Assembly (NCBI GenBank): GCA_900553055.1
Contig: USBV01000034.1
Span: 1 to 12,159 of the forward strand
Source: an uncultured Phascolarctobacterium sp.
GTDB taxonomy: Bacteria > Bacillota > Negativicutes > Acidaminococcales > Acidaminococcaceae
Direction of reading: 5' to 3'
DNA: 12,159 bases
In this document: positions 5,365 through 12,034 of the stretch, piece after piece
How positions within the stretch are numbered: position 1 is the stretch's first letter
How the letters are laid out: every line of letters starts with the position of its first letter
Notes under the pieces: generated by a model
Databases searched by the model: none
Told to the model about the DNA's origin: nothing
Seen by the model: the letters and a program-made list of their open reading frames with translations, nothing else
Translations under genes and position numbers: made by a program

Positions 5365-6144
5365 TTGAGAAAGCTAAAATTCCATTATGAAATGCAGCTT
5401 GATTTTACCGGTGATGTGACTCGTCACAGCTTTGCTTTGCGCTGCTTGCCCAAGGATACCTGCACGCAAAGAATAAAAAAGCTATCGTGCGCTATTACGC
5501 CACTCACTTCTATTACCAAAAGCTGGGATGCCTTTGGTAATCCTATGTGCTTTGGCTTTATTGAAGATCCCCATGATAGCTTTAGCTTTTGTGTTTCGGG
5601 CCTGGTGATTACTAATAGCGAAAACATTGACCACGGCGAGCTAAATCACATTTTTTACTATCCCACGCCACAAACCACGCTCACCCATGGCATGGAGCCT
5701 TATTTGGCACTGGCCGAGCAGCAGCGCGACCCGGTGCAAAAGGCACTGCGCATGAGCGACGAGCTTTATCATCGCTTTATTTATAAGCCCAAGAGCACCA
5801 ACACCCGCACCACGGCGCAACAAGCACTGGACCAGGGCTCGGGCGTGTGCCAGGATTATACGCATATTATGCTGGCACTATGCCGTCATTTGGGCATTCC
5901 CGCTCGCTATGTGGCCGGCTTTATGATTGGCGAGGGCGCAACCCATGCGTGGCTGGAGGTTTATGCGCGTGGCCACTGGATTGGCATTGACCCCACCAAT
6001 AACAGGATTGTGGATGATATGTATATCAAGATGTCCGAGGGCCGCGACGCGAGTGATTGCATTATCGATAAGGGCGTGTTCTTTGGCAATGTGCAACAAA
6101 AGCAAAGTGTTTTTGTGAAGGTTACCCAAGAGCCCTTGGATTAA
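5365..6144 (+). CDS. transglutaminase-like cysteine protein (COG1305)
   Basis: 259 residues with an N-terminal beta region (LKFHYEMQLDF, then FALRCLP) and a C-terminal transglutaminase core. The triad is visible: Cys162 in GSGVCQDYTHIM, His194 in GATHAWLEVY, Asp209 in GHWIGIDPTNN. No signal peptide is seen, so it should act in the cytoplasm with its two partners, as an amidase, peptidase or transamidase on the product of the ATP-grasp protein; that role is inference. The start is TTG (5365), served by AAGGA at 5351-5355 inside the end of the Alpha-E gene. The nearby ATG at 5361 opens only a 9-codon frame. Translation from TTG keeps the strand normally present at the N-terminus of this family. 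It is the last gene of the operon, 5 nt after the Alpha-E stop and followed by a strong terminator. Confidence 0.92.
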   Translation: MRKLKFHYEMQLDFTGDVTRHSFALRCLPKDTCTQRIKKLSCAITPLTSITKSWDAFGNPMCFGFIEDPHDSFSFCVSGLVITNSENIDHGELNHIFYYPTPQTTLTHGMEPYLALAEQQRDPVQKALRMSDELYHRFIYKPKSTNTRTTAQQALDQGSGVCQDYTHIMLALCRHLGIPARYVAGFMIGEGATHAWLEVYARGHWIGIDPTNNRIVDDMYIKMSEGRDASDCIIDKGVFFGNVQQKQSVFVKVTQEPLD

Positions 6145-6179
6145 AAATTACAAGCTGCCTAAAGTTGTTCTGCTTTACC

Positions 6180-6209
6180 AAGGCTGGCGCGTTTGCGCCG
6201 GCCTTTTTT
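6180..6209 (+). terminator. terminator of the ATP-grasp operon
   Basis: An 11-bp GC-rich stem (6180-6190 with 6195-6205, one T-G) and a GTTT loop, followed by a T6 run. It ends the three-gene unit. Confidence 0.93.
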
Positions 6210-6250
6210 ATTTTCCCAAAAAACTGCTTTATTTCACACTTATTTTACAG

Positions 6251-6256
6251 TATAAT
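6251..6256 (+). promoter_or_regulatory. -10 element of the PH-like protein gene
   Basis: A perfect TATAAT, 44 nt before the GTG start. The region 16-18 bp upstream is only T-rich, so the -35 is poor. Confidence 0.5.
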
Positions 6257-6300
6257 ATAGGTTAGATTACTTACAAAATAACATGCAAGGAGCAACTAAC

Positions 6301-7380
6301 GTGAAGCCTTACGAAATACAAGAATTAGAACAATGTGGTTTTTTCTCTAAAATGTTCGGCAGCAAGCCTGCTGAAAACGGCTGGAAGGAGCTGAATAACC
6401 TGCTCGCTCAAGCCGCAAGCATGGATGCCGTAACTGCCGCCGATGTGCAAGCTGCCCTAAAGAAATGGGGCGTAAAATTTAATGACGAAAATTTGCAGCA
6501 GCGCAGTGGCCTGTACCGCAAATTTGCTGATGTAGTCTTCACCAAAGCACAGGCTAAGGACGAGCCCCTGTTTGCGCAGCTGGCGCATTTGGCCGAGATT
6601 TTGGAGCTGCCGCCTCATTTGGCAAAGCTGGCCGACAAGGGCGCCAAAACAGCTGCCTATTTCACCCGTTGCCGCAATCTTTTGAGCAATGAGGAGCCGC
6701 TCGATATCCACGCTATTAACGAGCTTTTTGGCTATGACTACGAGGATGGCCTTTCGGTGCGCAAGCAGGTTTTCCATGCGCATTTTAATTTGCTGTTTGA
6801 AGATATTGTGAAGGCTGCACGCTATAGCCCCGAGCAGGAGGCCGGCTTTAGAGAGGACTGCGCTAAGCTGGATATCCCCTACGAGTTTAAGAATAATATC
6901 GTTAACGCGCTGCAAAAATATCGCAATCTGTGGGATGCCGAAAACAAAAAGCTGGAGCCCATGGAGCTGGATTTACCCTTGGACGAGGGCGAGGGCGCCT
7001 ATGCCACCGTTAACTGCGGCTGGTGCCCAAATAAACAAATCGAGATTGAGGACAATTATTTTGAGCTCACTCGCAAGTTCAGCATCGACGAAACAGTTAG
7101 CTTTAAGGGGGAAAAGCTGGAGCACCCCAAGATTAAAGAGGAAGCAACTATTTTGCAGGAGCTGGGCCATTTTGTGCTCACCAATAAGCGCATCATTTAT
7201 TTGAGCCAAAAGAATGCCGTGGCCATCAACATCAGCGATATCAAGAGTGCCGATTTTGACGACATCAACCTCGTTACCTTCCATCATAAGGATGGCAACG
7301 ATATTCTCATCAAGTTCCCCGATGAGGCAGCAGGCGTCATGCACATTCTGTTCAACCGCATCAAAAACAAGCAATTTTAA
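6301..7380 (+). CDS. uncharacterised protein with a C-terminal PH/GRAM-like domain
   Basis: A 359-residue soluble protein from GTG (6301), preceded by AAGGAG at 8 nt; the in-frame ATG at 6283 precedes that site and is not the likely start. Residues 1-230 are helical and rich in Ala, Leu and Lys, without a family I recognise; the stretch around 80-130 has a vaguely TerB-like look. A CGWC pair (Cys239, Cys242) begins the linker. Residues about 270-355 fit a bacterial PH/GRAM-like beta-sandwich, seen in LGHFVLTNKRIIYLSQK (288-304) and the following strands ending in DILIKFPD. Such domains often bind lipids or proteins at the membrane; none of that can be shown here. It has its own promoter after the operon terminator, so it is not part of the ligase unit, and converges on the cyclic-di-GMP gene. 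Confidence 0.82.
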   Translation: MKPYEIQELEQCGFFSKMFGSKPAENGWKELNNLLAQAASMDAVTAADVQAALKKWGVKFNDENLQQRSGLYRKFADVVFTKAQAKDEPLFAQLAHLAEILELPPHLAKLADKGAKTAAYFTRCRNLLSNEEPLDIHAINELFGYDYEDGLSVRKQVFHAHFNLLFEDIVKAARYSPEQEAGFREDCAKLDIPYEFKNNIVNALQKYRNLWDAENKKLEPMELDLPLDEGEGAYATVNCGWCPNKQIEIEDNYFELTRKFSIDETVSFKGEKLEHPKIKEEATILQELGHFVLTNKRIIYLSQKNAVAINISDIKSADFDDINLVTFHHKDGNDILIKFPDEAAGVMHILFNRIKNKQF

Positions 7381-7393
7381 AAGCTAATATAGC

Positions 7394-7439
7394 ACAAAAA
7401 AAGCTGGAGCCTAAAAATTTAGGTCTCCAGCTTCTTTTT
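7394..7439. terminator. bidirectional terminator between convergent genes
   Basis: AAGCTGGAG (7401-7409) pairs with CTCCAGCTT (7425-7433), with an inner CCTAA/TTAGG stem. T runs follow on both strands (CTTTTT on plus, T7 on minus). It serves the PH-like gene and the EAL gene end. Confidence 0.9.
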
Positions 7440-7455
7440 ATGTGTTATGCGTGTT

Positions 7456-8826
7456 TTATTTTTGCGTAAGCTCCCTGCCTGCGATAAACAGCTTTAAAGC
7501 ATTAAGCTCTAAGGGCTTCGCAATCAAATAGCCCTGGAAGAATTCCGCTGCATAGTCGCGCGTAATCTCCATCAGCTCTTCGGTTTCCACGCCCTCAACG
7601 CATACAGCAGTGTTTAATTTGTGAGCACATTCAATCATCACATTAACCAAAATCTTGTCGCGCGTGCGCTCCAGCATGCCACGAATAAAGTTTTGGTCGA
7701 TTTTGATAGCTTCAAACTCCACATTACGCAGCAGCATTAAAGAAGAATAACCACTACCAAAATCATCGGCAGCAATGCGAATGCCGTAGGAATTGAAGAA
7801 TTTGACGATGTATTGCAAGCGATTAATATCCAAGGCGCGGCAATGCTCGGTGAATTCCAGCAATAAATTTTGAGGCGGGAAGCCAGTTTGCCGCAGCAAA
7901 ATGAGTACATCGTCCAAAAAGCTTTCGCGCTCCAGCTGCTTATAGGAAATATTAATTGCAACAGCTAAATCAGGATTATTCTTGATTAAGCCCAAGCCGT
8001 CATACATGGCTTGGCGCAAAATCCACAAGCCCAAATCATAAAAGCTAATATCCTGCTCCAGCCAAGGAATGAACTCGTTGGGCGGCACCACGCCGTGGGT
8101 TAAATCCTTCCAGCGCAAAAGCGCTTCAACGCCGCTCACGCGGCCGTCAGCAGTAATTTGCGGCTGATATACTAAATAAAAGCCCTCGCAATTATTCAGG
8201 ATGCTGCGCTTAACTGCGCCCAAAACCTCTAAACGATGCTTGGCACTGTTTTTATAGTGCTCATCCACGTAAACAAGCTCGCCACTTTTTTCCTGCTTGG
8301 ACAAATCTATCAAATAATCAAGCTCGGATAGCAGGGTGGAGCTATTATCCTCCTTACCCTCATAATGGAGGGCAGTGGCTGCCATGTAGAGCTTGATTTG
8401 CTCCTTCTCAAAATAGAGCTGGTTTTTGAGAATGTGCATTATTTTGTCATATAAATCGCGCACTTCACTGCGGGATGTGCAGCTCATAACAAATGCCATT
8501 TTCATGCCATTTAAGCGGAACAGCTTTTTATCCTCGCCGGCCAGCTCGCGCAGCTGCTGCGCTAAATCCTTGAGAATTGTGTTGGCATTATCATAGCCAT
8601 AGGTGTCGTTAATGAGATGGAAGCCCGTAATCCCCAGCACTAAAATATCCACCGGCGTACCTTCATTTTGTACCTTCTTCATATAATTTAAGAACTCATA
8701 AACATTATAAAGACTAGTTACGGGGTCAACATTTTCAATCACGCCATGATTTTGAATGGTGCCCACAAATAAATCAGGCTCATCACCCTTACCCTTTAAG
8801 CGATAGCCGTTACAGGCGCACATCAC
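7456..8826 (-). CDS. C-terminal half of a c-di-GMP protein: PAS end, degenerate GGDEF, EAL phosphodiesterase
   Basis: 456 residues from GTG 8826. The first 30 residues (starting MMCACNGYRLKGKG) are the second half of a PAS domain. A GGDEF domain follows but its signature is RLNGMKM (104-110), so it should not make c-di-GMP; it may bind GTP or be structural. The EAL domain (about 200-450) keeps the catalytic set: EALLRW (234-239), Asn292, Glu324, DDFGSGYSSL (354-363), Lys375, Asp377, Glu411 in VEGVET and Gln431. It should therefore be able to hydrolyse c-di-GMP to pGpG. It is in the same frame as the upstream half, from which it is separated by one TAA (8857-8859). AAGGA lies too far upstream of GTG/ATG (16 nt or more) for a good start, so separate translation is doubtful. 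Confidence 0.83.
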   Translation of the reverse strand: MMCACNGYRLKGKGDEPDLFVGTIQNHGVIENVDPVTSLYNVYEFLNYMKKVQNEGTPVDILVLGITGFHLINDTYGYDNANTILKDLAQQLRELAGEDKKLFRLNGMKMAFVMSCTSRSEVRDLYDKIMHILKNQLYFEKEQIKLYMAATALHYEGKEDNSSTLLSELDYLIDLSKQEKSGELVYVDEHYKNSAKHRLEVLGAVKRSILNNCEGFYLVYQPQITADGRVSGVEALLRWKDLTHGVVPPNEFIPWLEQDISFYDLGLWILRQAMYDGLGLIKNNPDLAVAINISYKQLERESFLDDVLILLRQTGFPPQNLLLEFTEHCRALDINRLQYIVKFFNSYGIRIAADDFGSGYSSLMLLRNVEFEAIKIDQNFIRGMLERTRDKILVNVMIECAHKLNTAVCVEGVETEELMEITRDYAAEFFQGYLIAKPLELNALKLFIAGRELTQK

Positions 8827-8856
8827 GTAGTAGCCGTTGGCATCCTTCGCACGGTA

Positions 8857-9801
8857 TTAGCAGGAATGGTACAGAGATTGGCCGTTAAAAACTGCACCAA
8901 TATCATCCAAATACAGCTGACGGTCATAAGAATGAATGCAGTTAAGCCAAATATTGCCTGCGTCAAACATATACTCACCCGGCAAATTAAAATCCTTCAC
9001 AATATTGGCGGACCAGCGGGACATATTAGTGCGCATATTACAAACATATAAATAACGATTGCGCATGGTCATGCTTAAAGCTTCAAAAATGCGGCTTTCG
9101 AGGCCATAATTAGCATCATAAATATCGTTGGCATGCGAAGCTTTATCATGCTCCTCGCGCAGCTGCTTTTGATGAATTTTATATTCGTACATGCGCTGGT
9201 CGGCATTACTCAGCAAATTATTATAAGCATCAGGGGTAGCTTCGTTGATATGGGTGCAGCCAAAGCTAAAGCCACAGTGATAATCCACTATTTTAGCCAT
9301 ATTTTGCACAAAGCTTTCGCGTGCGTCCTGCAGACGCTGCTCCAAATCATGCTCCGTAGCCCACGGGGAAAGAATTACAAATTCGTCGCCGCCAATGCGA
9401 AAAACATGCTCGCCCTCCATGCACACGCCTTCAAGCAAACTGCTCACGCGTTGGATATAGTGATCGCCCTCTTTGTGTCCGGCATGGTCGTTACAGCCCT
9501 TAAGCTCATCCATATCAATAAAGGCCACTGTGCAGGGCATGCGCTTTTCCCACAGGTTGTGCACGTGGTTATCAAAGGCCCTGCGATTGCCGATGCCGGT
9601 GAGGCTATCGGTGGTAGCATTGGCTTCTAAGCGACGCTGCTGCTCCAGCATGCATGAAGCTAAGTTTTGCAAGCCCCTGCCCAAGCTATGCTGCTCGCGG
9701 GGCAAAGCGAACATATCCAGCTTCGCCTTTTGGGGCTCCTCCAGTATATCCTTAATGTATTGGAGAAGCATTAATTCTCCCTGTAAATTTTTGTCTTCCA
9801 T
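8857..9801 (-). CDS. N-terminal half of a c-di-GMP protein: diguanylate cyclase (GGDEF) plus partial PAS
   Basis: 314 residues, no membrane segment or signal peptide, so cytoplasmic. Residues 1-62 look like a helical sensor or dimerisation segment. The GGDEF domain (about 63-210) is intact: TDSLTGIGNRRAF (64-76), the metal-site stretch FIDMDELKGCNDHAGHKEGD (94-113) and RIGGDEFVIL (135-144). It should condense two GTP to c-di-GMP. The inhibitory RxxD site just before GGDEF is absent (Met and Glu at those places), so product inhibition there is not expected. A linker leads to the first half of a PAS domain (about 240-314), which ends abruptly at TAA. The start ATG follows an AGGTG/TAGGG stretch, a modest ribosome binding site. 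Confidence 0.85.
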   Translation of the reverse strand: MEDKNLQGELMLLQYIKDILEEPQKAKLDMFALPREQHSLGRGLQNLASCMLEQQRRLEANATTDSLTGIGNRRAFDNHVHNLWEKRMPCTVAFIDMDELKGCNDHAGHKEGDHYIQRVSSLLEGVCMEGEHVFRIGGDEFVILSPWATEHDLEQRLQDARESFVQNMAKIVDYHCGFSFGCTHINEATPDAYNNLLSNADQRMYEYKIHQKQLREEHDKASHANDIYDANYGLESRIFEALSMTMRNRYLYVCNMRTNMSRWSANIVKDFNLPGEYMFDAGNIWLNCIHSYDRQLYLDDIGAVFNGQSLYHSC

Positions 9802-9983
9802 CCCTAATCACCTACGCTTTGCAAAGCTATCCAAATTACTACCCTTGTGTTAATTTTTTAACGCCCATTAATAGCGTTTTCTCGTTATATATAAAAGATA
9901 ATCGATTGACTACAACTATTCAATAATATTATAATATAGATTTTCTATAAAGGCAAAAGAATAAAAATATTCGCTTATTCCCC
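9802..9983. other. intergenic region upstream of the cyclase gene
   Basis: AT-rich, with no gene seen. On the minus strand TTGAAT or TTGTAG followed at 16-17 bp by TATCTT or TATATA are weak promoter candidates for the cyclase gene. A 5-bp inverted repeat, AACGC(N9)GCGTT, lies at about 9859-9877. Nothing stronger is visible. Confidence 0.4.
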
Positions 9984-9993
9984 ACCCACAAGC

Positions 9994-10024
9994 AAAAAAA
10001 TACCCCCGGAGAAAACTCCGAGGG
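9994..10024 (-). terminator. second terminator after tRNA-Thr
   Basis: CCCTCGGAG pairs with CTCCGGGGG on the minus strand (9 bp, one T-G, TTTT loop) with a T7 tail. It belongs to the duplicated tail of the tRNA gene. Confidence 0.85.
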
Positions 10025-10090
10025 CTTGTTTTTTAGTGGAGCTGGTGATAGGAATCGTATGTACCCCCCTGAGGGGTAAACCCACAACCT

Positions 10091-10119
10091 AAAAAATATC
10101 CCCAGAGCGTACTCTGGGG
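10091..10119 (-). terminator. terminator of tRNA-Thr(TGT)
   Basis: CCCCAGAG pairs with CTCTGGGG on the minus strand (8 bp, 4-nt loop), followed by ATATTTTTT. It starts 12 nt after the tRNA CCA. Confidence 0.88.
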
Positions 10120-10131
10120 GTAATTTGTTTT

Positions 10132-10207
10132 TGGAGCTGGTGATAGGAATCGAACCCACAACCTACTGATTACAAATCAGTTGCTCTGCCTATTGAGCTA
10201 CACCAGC
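10132..10207 (-). tRNA. tRNA-Thr (anticodon TGT)
   Basis: A 76-nt cloverleaf: acceptor GCTGGTG/CACCAGC, anticodon stem ACTGA/TCAGT around TTTGTAA (anticodon TGT), T-arm TGTGG/CTATC-type with GTTCGATTC, and an encoded CCA. It is transcribed alone from a consensus promoter. Confidence 0.96.
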
Positions 10208-10218
10208 ATTACTAGCTT

Positions 10219-10247
10219 ATTATAAGATATGCTCCACCTTTTGTCAA
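10219..10247 (-). promoter_or_regulatory. consensus promoter of tRNA-Thr(TGT)
   Basis: Minus strand: TTGACA (10242-10247), a 17-bp spacer and TATAAT (10219-10224), about 11 nt before the tRNA. It lies downstream of the peroxiredoxin gene, which has no clear terminator of its own; 10248-10329 holds nothing else I can identify. Confidence 0.93.
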
Positions 10248-10329
10248 TAGGCAGCTAAGTCTCCATTTTCGCAAAGCCCACGTTCTCCTCGAATTGCACG
10301 AGTGGCAGCATAAACTTTTATTAATTTTT

Positions 10330-10797
10330 TTAATTTTCGCAGCCGCACACAAACTCAAGTGCATCCACAGCACTCTGCTCCGGCTTAACCTTGGTCCAAG
10401 CCGCAGCCACATTGCCCTCTTCATCAATCACGTAGACGGAACGCACTACGCCCATGCTTACCTTGCCATAAAGCTTCTTTTCCTGCCAAACCTCATACGC
10501 TTGCAGGGTGGTGAGCTCGGTATCAGATAGCAGGATAAAGGGCAGCTCCTGCTTCGTAGCAAAATTCATGTGAGACTTAACGCTATCCTTGCTAATGCCG
10601 ATGATTACTGCGCCAGCTTCTTCAAATTTAGTAAACGCATCGCGAAAAGCCTGTGCTTGACGTGTGCAGCCCGGGGTAGAATCCTTGGGATAAAAGTACA
10701 ATACGACTTTTTTGCCAGCAAAATCCTTGAGGCTAACCAACTTCCCTTCCTTATCCGGCAGAGTGAAAGCCGGAGCCACAGTTCCAATTTCTAACAT
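10330..10797 (-). CDS. bcp: thiol peroxidase, Bcp/PrxQ-type peroxiredoxin
   Basis: 155 residues, standard for the AhpC/TSA fold Bcp group, cytoplasmic. It reduces hydrogen peroxide and organic peroxides with electrons from thioredoxin or a similar donor. The peroxidatic site is FYPKDSTPGCT (35-45) with Cys44; Arg at VVRSVYVID is conserved. The resolving cysteine usually found five residues later is Gln49 here. Instead the protein ends Cys-Gly-Cys-Glu-Asn (Cys151, Cys153), which could take over resolution; otherwise this is a one-Cys enzyme. Start chosen at ATG 10797, with GGAG 9 nt upstream; an upstream in-frame TTG overlaps that site. It has an extended -10 promoter and sits alone. Confidence 0.93.
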   Translation of the reverse strand: MLEIGTVAPAFTLPDKEGKLVSLKDFAGKKVVLYFYPKDSTPGCTRQAQAFRDAFTKFEEAGAVIIGISKDSVKSHMNFATKQELPFILLSDTELTTLQAYEVWQEKKLYGKVSMGVVRSVYVIDEEGNVAAAWTKVKPEQSAVDALEFVCGCEN

Positions 10798-10845
10798 ATG
10801 TATCAACTCCAATTATCAAGTATTACTGCTATTCTAGCTAGCTAC

Positions 10846-10854
10846 AGTATACCA
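10846..10854 (-). promoter_or_regulatory. extended -10 promoter of bcp
   Basis: Minus strand TGGTATACT: TGn followed by TATACT, about 49 nt before the bcp ATG. The -35 is weak. Confidence 0.5.
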
Positions 10855-10905
10855 CATTCCCCAAGCTTCTGCAGTTATTTCTTGGCTAAAGTGGCCTTTT
10901 GAAGC

Positions 10906-10941
10906 ATTAAAAAATCCGCACCCATAACTGGATGCGGATTT
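10906..10941 (-). terminator. terminator of the rplU-prp-rpmA operon
   Basis: A 12-bp stem (10912-10923 with 10930-10941, one T-G) with a 6-nt loop, then TTTAAT on the minus strand. It lies 12 nt after the rpmA stop, so the operon ends here and obgE, a common next gene, is not included. Confidence 0.9.
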
Positions 10942-10953
10942 GCTTTTTGTAGA

Positions 10954-11244
10954 TTAGATAGCTTCTTCTACGGGATATACAGAGATTTGACGCTTATCGC
11001 GGCCTTTGCGCTCGAATTTTACGCGACCTTCGATAGTAGCGAAAATGGTGTAATCCTTACCCATGCCAACATTGTTGCCGGGATGGAATTTGGTGCCACG
11101 TTGACGAACGATGATGCTGCCAGCGGTTACCAATTGGCTGTCATGAGCTTTGGTGCCCAGACGTTGCGCGTTGGAGTCACGACCGTTGTGGGAGCTACCG
11201 GTACCTTTTTTATGTGCATGTAATTGCAGAATAATTTCAAACAT
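10954..11244 (-). CDS. rpmA: 50S ribosomal protein L27 (with Prp-cleaved N-terminal extension)
   Basis: 96 residues with the L27 core: [20 protein letters not shown] near the start, then [24 protein letters not shown] and [16 protein letters not shown]27 sits at the peptidyl transferase centre of the large subunit, its N-terminal tail reaching the tRNA ends. Bacillota make it with a short extension that Prp removes; here that is [10 protein letters not shown] before HKKG, against the usual LQFFA. Start ATG 11244 is set by GGAGG 8 nt upstream; an in-frame GTG at 11253 overlaps that site. It follows prp by 5 nt. Confidence 0.97.
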   Translation of the reverse strand: MFEIILQLHAHKKGTGSSHNGRDSNAQRLGTKAHDSQLVTAGSIIVRQRGTKFHPGNNVGMGKDYTIFATIEGRVKFERKGRDKRQISVYPVEEAI

Positions 11245-11249
11245 TACTT

Positions 11250-11576
11250 TCACCTCCTATGTTCTTGGATGCGAACATATTGCGGACACTGACGTGCAAT
11301 TGATTCCACTCCATAAACCATGGTTTGTAAAATCGCCTGTGTCAGGTCAGTAGGAGCACTGTTCAATGCTACCTCTAAAATTCCGTCCTCCTGATTCACG
11401 CTGTAGGACGGTTTGAGCTTCAAGTGTCTTTCCAAGCCAAGCAAGGGCGCCTGAGTCAAAGCAGAAACGGCACTACAGATAATGTCCATGCCCTCTTCTG
11501 CAAAGCCCGCATGACCGCTGACCTTATAGCCAGTTATCATACCCTGCTTATCCTTGCATATATCGACCTGTACCAT
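11250..11576 (-). CDS. prp: Prp cysteine protease (YsxB/DUF464), processes L27
   Basis: 108 residues of the Prp family. The motif [20 protein letters not shown] holds His22 and Cys34, the catalytic pair known in Staphylococcus aureus Prp, at the same numbers. It cleaves the N-terminal extension of L27 so that it can enter the ribosome properly. It lies between its ribosomal neighbours, the normal place. There is no recognisable Shine-Dalgarno before the ATG, which is 5 nt after the rplU stop, so translation probably depends on coupling with rplU. Its own last codons supply the GGAGG used by rpmA. Confidence 0.96.
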   Translation of the reverse strand: MVQVDICKDKQGMITGYKVSGHAGFAEEGMDIICSAVSALTQAPLLGLERHLKLKPSYSVNQEDGILEVALNSAPTDLTQAILQTMVYGVESIARQCPQYVRIQEHRR

Positions 11577-11581
11577 TGCTA

Positions 11582-11893
11582 TTAAGCGTTGATGGAAACG
11601 ATTTCAACAGCAGTGAACGGTTGACGATGACCTTGACGTTTACGATAGTTGGATTTAGCTTTGTATTTGAAAACGAAAATCTTGTCAGCTTTGCCGTGTT
11701 CAACAACTTTAGCAACAACCTTTGCGCCTTCAACTACGGGCTTGCCAATCTTAACGTCAGCGTCGTTAACTACGGTCAGAACTTCTTCGAAAACAACTTC
11801 AGCGCCAACTTCTGCGTTCAGTTTTTCAACTTGCAGGGTTTCGCCTTCGCTAACGCGGTATTGTTTGCCGCCGGTTTTGATAATTGCGTACAT
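11582..11893 (-). CDS. rplU: 50S ribosomal protein L21
   Basis: 103 residues, normal L21 length. It begins [18 protein letters not shown] and has the C-terminal signature [19 protein letters not shown] that contacts 23S rRNA. First gene of the operon; GGAGG is 8 nt before the ATG. It is preceded by a structured leader and a near-consensus promoter. Confidence 0.98.
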   Translation of the reverse strand: MYAIIKTGGKQYRVSEGETLQVEKLNAEVGAEVVFEEVLTVVNDADVKIGKPVVEGAKVVAKVVEHGKADKIFVFKYKAKSNYRKRQGHRQPFTAVEIVSINA

Positions 11894-11999
11894 CTATTGC
11901 ACCTCCCTTAATGATAGACTCGCCAAATACGGTACTCGCCCTATTGCGAGATTTTCGGACCTCTCTGCGCGGTTGGGGACGGACTAAAACAGTCCATAC
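11894..11999 (-). promoter_or_regulatory. L21 leader RNA (ribosomal protein autoregulatory leader)
   Basis: About 106 nt of untranslated leader ahead of rplU. It contains hairpins GGACT/AGTCC (11981-11985 with 11991-11995) and CTCGC/GCGAG (11935-11939 with 11946-11950), joined by a purine-rich single-stranded part. Bacillota carry an L21 leader motif in this position, thought to be bound by L21; a covariance-model match has not been run. Confidence 0.6.
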
Positions 12000-12005
12000 T
12001 GGAAT

Positions 12006-12034
12006 ATTTTACCAATAATGGAGTTATTTGTCAA
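12006..12034 (-). promoter_or_regulatory. promoter of rplU-prp-rpmA
   Basis: Minus strand: TTGACA (12029-12034), a 17-bp spacer and TAAAAT (12006-12011). The -35 lies inside the last codons of the upstream gene, which stops at 12024. Confidence 0.9.

Larger units (their letters stand above)
7456..9801 (-). pseudogene. GGDEF-PAS-GGDEF-EAL gene interrupted by one in-frame TAA
   Basis: The two halves share one reading frame (782 codons in all). The PAS domain runs across the stop: before it the protein reads NGQSLYHSC, after it YRAKDANGYYVMCACNGY, the typical end of a PAS core. No base is missing; a single codon (probably CAA or GAA originally) became TAA. This is best read as a recent nonsense mutation, with the upper half possibly still an active cyclase. 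A genuine split into two proteins would cut a PAS fold in half. Confidence 0.72.
9984..10164 (-). repeat. degenerate tandem copy of the tRNA-Thr 3' end and terminator
   Basis: The last 33 bases of tRNA-Thr(TGT), 10132-10164, recur at 10037-10057 plus 10079-10090, split by a 21-bp insertion (10058-10078) in the T-loop. Each copy is followed on the minus strand by a similar terminator, and the flanking ACCCACAA...TACCCC block recurs at 9984 and 10080, 96 bp apart. The insertion is nearly palindromic (TACCCC ... GGGGTA). It looks like an old partial duplication of tRNA tail plus terminator, or a relic of integration at the tRNA end. Confidence 0.8.

Noticed and set aside
9473..9853. Plus-strand frames opposite the cyclase gene
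   Set aside because: Antisense shadows of a gene with an unmistakable GGDEF domain, no ribosome binding sites.
9929..10159. Minus-strand frame across the tRNA-Thr tails
   Set aside because: Translation of tRNA end and terminator repeats, not a gene.
10831..10845. CTAGCTAGCTA repeat upstream of bcp as a regulatory site
   Set aside because: A short simple repeat with no spacing or symmetry linking it to a known regulator.
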